NCBI RefSeq assembly: GCF_014237835.1
Contig: NZ_JACJVI010000001.1
Coordinates: forward strand, 248,001-312,000
DNA from: Rhizobium sp. AQ_MP
Lineage (GTDB): Bacteria > Pseudomonadota > Alphaproteobacteria > Rhizobiales > Rhizobiaceae
DNA: 64,000 nt
Reading direction: 5' to 3'
In this document: piece after piece, positions 58,626-64,000 of the stretch
Numbering within the stretch: position 1 is the stretch's first letter
Layout of the letters: each line of letters starts with the position of its first letter
Made by a program: the position numbers and the translations under genes
The notes under the pieces: generated by a model
What the model was told of the DNA's origin: nothing
Seen by the model: only the letters and a program-made list of their open reading frames with translations
Database searches by the model: none

Positions 58626-58763
58626 TTAGGCCGAGAGCTTGGCGCGACCGCGAGCGCGGCGTGCGTTGAGGACCTGACGGCCGCCCTTGGTGGCCATACG
58701 CGCACGGAAGCCGTGGCGGCGCTTGCGAACAAGCTTGGAAGGTTGGAAAGTACGCTTCGACAT
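58626..58763 (-). CDS. rpmH: 50S ribosomal protein L34
   Basis: A 45-residue ribosomal protein. It reads [19 protein letters not shown], then [13 protein letters not shown], then [13 protein letters not shown], the invariant L34 sequence. It is the first gene of the rpmH-rnpA-yidC group. The start is preceded by an AT-rich leader without a clear Shine-Dalgarno site. The DNA upstream to 59175 (divergent from the histidine kinase) has no gene. Confidence 0.97.
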   Translation of the reverse strand: MSKRTFQPSKLVRKRRHGFRARMATKGGRQVLNARRARGRAKLSA

Positions 58764-59175
58764 TTATTTAATACCGCGGTGTGCGGCCCTTCTTGGATGT
58801 GCAAATTGCAACAGCGTTTTGGTTTGTCGCACGGGAAAGCGCCGCCGGGCGCCTGTTACCGAACGTGCGCGGCTTATAGTGTCAGGGGGCGCAGGAGTCA
58901 ATTGCCGTCCCGTCCGGGGAAAAGCTTGCGAAAAAGACAAAAAACCTTTGTGTGCCACACATCCGCCACGCAATTTCCATCGTTAACATGACCAAACTTT
59001 CATGTTTGTTCGCGGCTTGGCCGTGCTAGGCATGTCTGTGTGTGATGGGATGAAGGGGTGAGGCCGCTTTCGGTATCGCCAGAAGGCACACAGAGAACAG
59101 GGACGACAGGAACAAGAGCCGATGCTCGACCGGCAGGATCATGATCCGCAGGCCGACCTCTCCGGAGGTTACGCG

Positions 59176-60609
59176 ATGCCGTCCCGCATTCGCGGCCTGT
59201 CGGGTAAGCTGCTCTGGCTGACCATAGCCTTTGTCATGCTGGCTGAAATCCTCATTTTTGCGCCCTCCGTCGCCACCATGCGCCAACGCTGGCTGCAGGA
59301 CAGGCTCAACACGGCAGCGGCTGCCGGCGTCGTCATCGACGGGCTCCAGCCGCTCGAACTGCCGCGGATGGTTCAGGAAGACACCCTGACGACGACCGGA
59401 ACAAAAGCGATCGTGTTGCGCAAGGACGGCACGTCACGCCTGCTGGCCGCCACCGACATGCCTAGCGAAGTCGATGCCGCTTTCGATCTATCCGATTATT
59501 CGGAGCTCGGATCGATACGCGACGCCTTTTATACTTTGCTTTTTGGCGGCGATCGTCTGCTGCGCGTCTACGGCCCGATCCCCGAAGGCAGTGACGTCAC
59601 CGTCGAAATCGTCATCGACGAAGGCCCGCTGCGCAATGCAATGCTCGCCTATGCACGCAACATCCTGATCGTTTCGCTGATCATCTCCATGATCACCGCC
59701 TTCCTGATGTTCCTGGCCATCAACCGAGTGATGATTGTGCCGGTTCGCCGGCTTGCCAGAAGCATGCAAGTCTTCGCCGAAAATCCGGAAGACCCCGCAC
59801 GCGTGCTTCCGGTGACCTTCGGCAAGGACGAGATCGCCGTGGCGGGGCGCCACCTCTCGCGCATGCAGGATCAGTTGCAGAAGACCTTGAGACAGCAGAA
59901 GACGCTGGCTGATCTCGGTCTCGCTGTCTCGAAGATCAATCATGACATGCGCAACATTCTAGCCTCTGCCCAGCTGATGTCCGACCGCCTCGTCGATGTC
60001 GAGGATCCGCTGGTCAAGAGTTTCGCCCCCAAGCTACTGCGCACGATTGATCGGGCCGTCGGCTACACAAGCGAAGTCCTGTCTTACGGCCAGACTTCCG
60101 AGGCCGAGCCGCGCCGGCGCCGGTTCCTTCTGTCGGAGGTCTGCCAGGAGGTGAGAGACCTTCTGCATCTGAGCCACGAGGCCGGAATCGAATTCGTCGA
60201 CAATGTCGGGCCCGACCTTGAGATCGATGCGGACAGCGAGCAGTTGTTCCGTGTCATTCACAACATCTGTCGCAACGCCGTTCAGGCTCTCGCAACCTTC
60301 ACCCCCGAGGCTCCCGATCACGTGCGCCGGATCACTGTATCCGCGCAACGCACCGGTTCTGTCGTCGCCATCGTCATCGACGATACTGGTCCAGGCATGC
60401 CGCGCAAGGCGCGTGAAAACCTGTTCGCTGCGTTCCGCGGGTCAGCGAGATCAGGGGGCACGGGCCTTGGTCTTGCCATCGCACGCGAACTGGTGATTGC
60501 CCATGGCGGGACGATTGCGCTTGTGGAAAAGCCGGGCCCCGGCACCATGTTCCGCGTCGAAATCCCCGACAGGCCAGTGGCTCTCGACGACTGGCGCGCC
60601 CGCGCCTGA
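59176..60609 (+). CDS. Orphan sensor histidine kinase
   Basis: Membrane histidine kinase of 477 residues from ATG 59176, which follows GGAGG at 7 bases; ATG at 59122 (495 residues) is the alternative with a weaker site. TM1 is at about 10-30, a periplasmic sensor at about 31-160, TM2 at about 166-185, then HAMP. The H-box is KINHDMRNILAS; the ATPase has NICRNAVQAL (N-box), DDTGPGMP (G1) and GGTGLGLAIAR (G2). No response regulator is adjacent. Signal unknown. Confidence 0.9.
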   Translation: MPSRIRGLSGKLLWLTIAFVMLAEILIFAPSVATMRQRWLQDRLNTAAAAGVVIDGLQPLELPRMVQEDTLTTTGTKAIVLRKDGTSRLLAATDMPSEVDAAFDLSDYSELGSIRDAFYTLLFGGDRLLRVYGPIPEGSDVTVEIVIDEGPLRNAMLAYARNILIVSLIISMITAFLMFLAINRVMIVPVRRLARSMQVFAENPEDPARVLPVTFGKDEIAVAGRHLSRMQDQLQKTLRQQKTLADLGLAVSKINHDMRNILASAQLMSDRLVDVEDPLVKSFAPKLLRTIDRAVGYTSEVLSYGQTSEAEPRRRRFLLSEVCQEVRDLLHLSHEAGIEFVDNVGPDLEIDADSEQLFRVIHNICRNAVQALATFTPEAPDHVRRITVSAQRTGSVVAIVIDDTGPGMPRKARENLFAAFRGSARSGGTGLGLAIARELVIAHGGTIALVEKPGPGTMFRVEIPDRPVALDDWRARA

Positions 60610-60726
60610 GTGGCCCTCGGGGAGCATGTGACAGGAAAATTCTCTTTTTTCGAAAAGGGCGCTTGCAATCCGGATCGTCCCGCTTTAGAGGATCGCCACA
60701 CGCCGACGGACAGTCGGCCTTGGCAA

Positions 60727-60803
60727 GCACCCGTAGCTCAGCTGGATAGAGCACCAGACTACGAATCTGGGGGTCAGGAGTTCGAATCTCTTCGGGTGCG
60801 CCA
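60727..60803 (+). tRNA. tRNA-Arg (anticodon ACG)
   Basis: A 77-base gene with encoded CCA. The acceptor stem GCACCCG/CGGGTGC, D-stem GCTC/GAGC, anticodon stem CCAGA/TCTGG with loop CTACGAA (anticodon ACG, read as ICG) and T-arm AGGAG/CTCTT with TTCGAAT all pair. It reads CGU, CGC and CGA. The flanking gaps 60610-60726 and 60804-61069 show no other gene. Confidence 0.96.
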
Positions 60804-61069
60804 TTTCCTTCTCCCATTTTGAAATGCATCGTCTTCGCCAAGACCGCGATAGTCGCCATGCGCTCTCGATCGGCGAATCGGACGATCGTCTCGACCCGTT
60901 GTCGCGCGGACGAATTTGCCTTTCGGTTTGATCGATCCCAAGCAATGCAGTGGATCAGCCTCGGTCCAGGGCGTGTTCTTCGATGTCTCCCCTTGAGCGA
61001 AAGCACAAGCTTGTGCTCTTGAAGGAAGCTCGACTGTTTCGGGCTGCTCGATCAGCTTAGGAAAACGAC

Positions 61070-62110
61070 ATGAGATGGAAGCGCACTCTTCAACTGCTCG
61101 ACGTTCACGCCGAGGGTGAAATCGGCAAGGTCGCGGTCGGCGGCGTGCCGAAAATTCCGGGTGACTCCGTGGCTGACCAGCTGATGTGGCTCAATACGGA
61201 TCCCAAAGGGGAGGCTTTGCGCCGAATGCTGGTGCTGGAGCCGCGCGGTGCGCCGATCGGCTCCGTCAATCTGCTGCTTCCCCCCAAGGATCCTTCTGCC
61301 GACGCGGCGTTTATCATTCTGCAGCCGGATCAGGCGCATGCCAGCTCCGGATCGAATTCAATCTGCGTGACGACGGCTCTGCTGGAAAGCGGCATGGTCG
61401 AGATGATTGAGCCCGAAACAGTCGTGGTGCTGGAAACAGCCGCCGGTCTTGTCAGGGCAAGAGCGACCTGCCGCGACGGGCGCTGCGAGCGCGTGACCTT
61501 GACCATGGTGCCCTCCTTCGTGCACGAACTGGACGTCGTTCTGGATACACAACAGTGGGGTCGCATCACCTTCGACCTCAGCTACGGCGGCATATTCTAC
61601 GCTCTCGTTGACGTCGGACAGGTGGGCCTGACGATTGAGAAGGGGAATGCGCGCGCGCTTGTTGAAGCCGGTATGATCCTCAAGGAGGAGATCAATCGGC
61701 AGATTCTGGTCGCGCACCCGGAAATTCCGGCGATCTCGGGTGTCGCCTATGTCATGTTCCGCGATGTCGACCCCGACGGTGCAATCCGCACCTGCACGAC
61801 CATGTGGCCAGGACGTGTCGATCGCTCGCCATGCGGCACTGGAAACTCCGCCAATCTGGCAACACTCCATGCACGCGGCAAGGCGAAGGTGGGCGATGTG
61901 ATGCTGTCGCGCTCGATCATCGGATCGGAGTTTGAGGTCGGCCTCTCTGGTCTCTCGCAGGTCGCGGGACGTCCGGCGGTGATCCCGACGATCAGCGGTC
62001 GCGGATTCACCTTCGGCCTTCATCAGGTGGCGCTCGATCCTTTCGATCCCTTTGAGCATGGCTTCGCGCTCACCGACGTGTGGGGACCGTCATCCGGGTC
62101 GATCGGTTGA
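61070..62110 (+). CDS. Proline racemase-family enzyme, probable trans-3-hydroxy-L-proline dehydratase
   Basis: A 346-residue member of the proline racemase superfamily. The second catalytic Cys is Cys255 in SPCGTGNSAN. At the first catalytic position the sequence is SSGSNSIC with Ser93 where racemases and 4-hydroxyproline epimerases carry Cys. A Ser/Thr-Cys pair is typical of trans-3-hydroxy-L-proline dehydratases, which make delta-1-pyrroline-2-carboxylate. ATG at 61070 follows TAGGA. It is followed by a Crp/Fnr regulator; no hydroxyproline transporter is nearby. Confidence 0.82.
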   Translation: MRWKRTLQLLDVHAEGEIGKVAVGGVPKIPGDSVADQLMWLNTDPKGEALRRMLVLEPRGAPIGSVNLLLPPKDPSADAAFIILQPDQAHASSGSNSICVTTALLESGMVEMIEPETVVVLETAAGLVRARATCRDGRCERVTLTMVPSFVHELDVVLDTQQWGRITFDLSYGGIFYALVDVGQVGLTIEKGNARALVEAGMILKEEINRQILVAHPEIPAISGVAYVMFRDVDPDGAIRTCTTMWPGRVDRSPCGTGNSANLATLHARGKAKVGDVMLSRSIIGSEFEVGLSGLSQVAGRPAVIPTISGRGFTFGLHQVALDPFDPFEHGFALTDVWGPSSGSIG

Positions 62111-62267
62111 CTCTTCCTAATCGTCTTCGGCATTGTTCCAATTTGAGTAAAATTCGATCATATGCGCTAGCTGAATTGTAAGGGTCTTGATTCCCCGCAT
62201 CTTGCTAAGGGTCAAGACAGGCGACTAAGTAACCACCATCGTCATGAACGCGACAAGTATTCCGTAA

Positions 62268-63002
62268 ATGAAAGCAAACGCTACGACAGGTTCCGCCCTG
62301 CCGCTTTCGGCCCACACGCTCCCGACACTGCGCGGTTGCGCGATATTTGCAGGATTGTCGGTCGAAGAAGATCGGGAATGGCTTGCCCGCTGCCACTCCC
62401 GGACCTTGAGCGCCGGCGAAAGCCTTGTCGATTTCGAGGACATGTCGAAGGATGTCTTCATTGTTCAGACGGGCGAGATCCGCGCCGTGCTTCGATTTTC
62501 GGTGGGCAAGGAAGCTATTCTTGGAAGCTTCAAGCGCGGCGACATTCTTGGCGAACAGTCGGCCATCGACGACATGGCCCGCTCCGCGAGCCTGATGGCC
62601 GTCAGCGACGCCACGGTGACGGTCATCCCCTGCATCGTCTTCCTCGATATCCTGCGACAGAGATCGGATGTGGCGCTGGCGCTGCTGCAGCTGCTGTCGA
62701 AACGCATCCGTGCGATGAATGACCGTCTCTCCGAACTGTCTTTCCTCGACACCAAGCACCGGCTTTACAACACCTTGCTCAGGCTTTCACGCGTGCGCAA
62801 CGACGGGGGGCGAGAGCGGATCATTTCGCCTCCGCTCGTTCATGCGGAACTGGCCGAACATATCGGCGCAAGCCGTGAGACGGTGTCGCGCGAAATGTCG
62901 AGGCTTGCGCGCGAACAGCTGGTGGAGCGCACCAGCCGCGCGATTGTTCTGAAAAACCCGATCGAGCTCTCTCGCCGCATCTCTCGCGCGCTCGAGGGTT
63001 GA
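62268..63002 (+). CDS. Crp/Fnr-family transcriptional regulator
   Basis: A 244-residue regulator with an N-terminal cyclic-nucleotide-binding-like domain (about 20-145; FKRGDILGEQSAIDDMARSA) and a C-terminal winged helix (about 160-235; LAEHIGASRETVSREMSRLA). It has no FNR-type cysteine cluster, so oxygen sensing is unlikely. The start at 62268 lacks a clear ribosome-binding site. It may regulate itself or the upstream enzyme; the effector is unknown. Confidence 0.9.
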   Translation: MKANATTGSALPLSAHTLPTLRGCAIFAGLSVEEDREWLARCHSRTLSAGESLVDFEDMSKDVFIVQTGEIRAVLRFSVGKEAILGSFKRGDILGEQSAIDDMARSASLMAVSDATVTVIPCIVFLDILRQRSDVALALLQLLSKRIRAMNDRLSELSFLDTKHRLYNTLLRLSRVRNDGGRERIISPPLVHAELAEHIGASRETVSREMSRLAREQLVERTSRAIVLKNPIELSRRISRALEG

Positions 63003-63008
63003 ACGGCT

Positions 63009-63437
63009 CTAGGGATAGATGACGCCCTTGCGCAGAATAACATTGGCATAGAGGCGTGGCTCGCCAGTCTGGATGACGGTATGAGCAGCCTTGACCCGGT
63101 TGTAGAAATCCGGGCCGATCAGCTTCGTCACGGGCACCTTCGGCTCGTGCTTTGCGCAGCAGTCGATGATCTCCTGATGCACGGGATCGACTTGATCCGG
63201 CTTGCCGCCCACCACCGAGCGGAAGATTGCCTCCGGCACGAAATCGTCGATCGGCATGACGCTGAGAACCGCGTTCAGCACCGGGACCAGCGCGTGTCCG
63301 TCAAGGCGCACCAGCCGCCGGGCATGTTCCAGCGCCGGGTAATTGCCATCAACGATGGCAATCTCGTCGCCATGGCCCATGGCGCGCAGTGTGGAGAGAA
63401 GTTCTGGGCTCAGGAGGGGATCAATGCCCTTCAGCAT
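63009..63437 (-). CDS. RbsD/FucU-family sugar mutarotase
   Basis: A 142-residue mutarotase. The N-terminal MLKGIDPLLSPELLSTLRAM and GHGDEIAIVDGNYP (His22 is the catalytic His of the family) are followed by a C-terminal VILRKGVIYP. The wording is FucU-like (L-fucose mutarotase), speeding interconversion of sugar anomers. ATG at 63437 overlaps the stop of the upstream ROK gene by 17 bases, so they form an operon. The actual sugar is not established. Confidence 0.85.
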   Translation of the reverse strand: MLKGIDPLLSPELLSTLRAMGHGDEIAIVDGNYPALEHARRLVRLDGHALVPVLNAVLSVMPIDDFVPEAIFRSVVGGKPDQVDPVHQEIIDCCAKHEPKVPVTKLIGPDFYNRVKAAHTVIQTGEPRLYANVILRKGVIYP

Positions 63438-64000
63438 GTGCGGTATCCTTGAACAAGACAGTTTGGTCGATGAGGTAACGGTCGAAGATCGGCAGGCTCG
63501 CCCCGCCAATGGCGCGGGCCTGGTCGCCCACCTCGCCTTCAACGATGTCGGGAATGACGACACCCTGCAGGTCGAGGCGGTTCATGGCTTCGATGGTGGC
63601 CTTGACCAGCCTGTGCCGGACCCAGGCTGGGAAGCCGCCGTCGATGATGGCAGCGGCAAAGTCGATGATCGAGGCTGCAGCAATGACGGCCTGGGCCAGA
63701 GCTGCCGCCGTATCCTGCAGCCAGATTTCCAGGGGCTCGCCGAAGTCGATCCATTCTTCGGCCGCATACCAGAGAGGCTGCGGATCGATGCCGCGCTCCC
63801 TGAGCAGGTTTTCGAGAACGAAGATGGAGGCGATGTCGAGCAACTGCCGGGTCTGGCCGTGCTTGTCGCGTACGGGAAGGGGGCCGATCGCCCCGGCGGT
63901 GCCCGTGCGGCCGACGAACAGTGAGGAATTGACGACGATGCCGCCGCCGATGAAGGAACCGATATAGAAATAGACGAAATCCGGGTAGCGCTGCCCGGCG
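63421..64000 (-). CDS. ROK-family protein (N-terminus beyond window)
   Basis: The C-terminal ~192 residues of a ROK-family sugar kinase or transcriptional regulator. The visible part contains IGSFIGGGIVVNSSLF and GRTGTAGAIGPLP, matching ROK glycine-rich segments. The zinc-finger motif (CxCGxxGCxE) that should follow is missing, the sequence running DKHGQTRQLLDIAS instead. This favours a regulator or divergent kinase over a typical glucokinase-type ROK enzyme. It overlaps the mutarotase gene by 17 bases. Confidence 0.8.
   Translation of the reverse strand, partial: AGQRYPDFVYFYIGSFIGGGIVVNSSLFVGRTGTAGAIGPLPVRDKHGQTRQLLDIASIFVLENLLRERGIDPQPLWYAAEEWIDFGEPLEIWLQDTAAALAQAVIAAASIIDFAAAIIDGGFPAWVRHRLVKATIEAMNRLDLQGVVIPDIVEGEVGDQARAIGGASLPIFDRYLIDQTVLFKDTAHAEGH

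Overview
The window is a stretch of core chromosome from an alphaproteobacterium of the Rhizobiales, most likely Rhizobiaceae (Agrobacterium/Rhizobium/Sinorhizobium). The evidence is high GC coding with strong third-position GC, a malic enzyme fused to a phosphotransacetylase domain, the ornithine-lipid acyltransferases OlsB and OlsA, a Fur/Mur regulator inside a tsaB-rimI-mur-olsA-miaB-phoH-ybeY-corC-lnt-praR-metK-trmB run, and the order lptC-lptA-lptB next to an integration host factor gene. From memory this order matches the Sinorhizobium tme-mutS-glnD to metK region. I see no phage, insertion sequence, CRISPR array, rRNA operon or genomic island.

Layout. 1-1.7 kb (minus): LPS export genes lptC, lptA and lptB (cut by the left edge). 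2-6.3 kb (plus): ihfB, a LapA-like membrane protein, two RNA methyltransferases, lspA and olsB. 6.4-7.7 kb: a small minus-strand ORF divergent from a LysR regulator. 7.7-17.4 kb: tme (minus), then mutS, glnD and murJ (plus), with an M15-type peptidase meeting murJ tail to tail. 18-32 kb (plus): a VOC protein, trpS, a Usp protein, an nfuA-like Fe-S scaffold gene with a candidate Irr site, and the long tsaB-to-trmB housekeeping run. 32-40.4 kb: DUF1150, a small heat-shock protein with a candidate RpoH promoter, a nucleoside hydrolase, a transmembrane chemoreceptor with an NWEEF tail, ribokinase, rmuC and a haem-globin-coupled chemoreceptor. 40.5-48.5 kb: def, fmt and truA, then the lysine/peptidoglycan genes dapD and dapE interleaved with two uncharacterised membrane proteins, a LOG-family protein, a secreted EF-hand protein and a HAD nucleotidase. 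48.8-56.4 kb: two EamA transporters, an MFS exporter, argB, an ECF sigma/anti-sigma pair followed by a secreted fasciclin-domain protein, and engB. 56.4-58.8 kb (minus): rpmH, rnpA and yidC. 59.1-64 kb: an orphan histidine kinase, tRNA-Arg(ACG), a proline-racemase-family enzyme with the Ser/Cys pair expected of a trans-3-hydroxy-L-proline dehydratase, a Crp/Fnr regulator, a RbsD/FucU mutarotase and a ROK-family protein cut by the right edge.

How the genes work together. Much of the window serves the cell envelope: LPS export (Lpt), lipoprotein maturation (LspA, Lnt), ornithine lipids (OlsB, OlsA), lipid II flipping (MurJ), diaminopimelate supply (DapD, DapE) and membrane insertion (YidC). A second theme is tRNA/rRNA modification and protein N-terminus processing (TrmB, MiaB, TsaB, TruA, YbeY, Def, Fmt). 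Sensing is represented by two chemoreceptors, a histidine kinase, the sigma/anti-sigma pair and the regulators Mur, PraR, LysR and Crp. The accessory-like unit most worth following is the ECF sigma/RskA-like anti-sigma/fasciclin module at 52.6-54.7 kb. I found no clearly unprecedented system.
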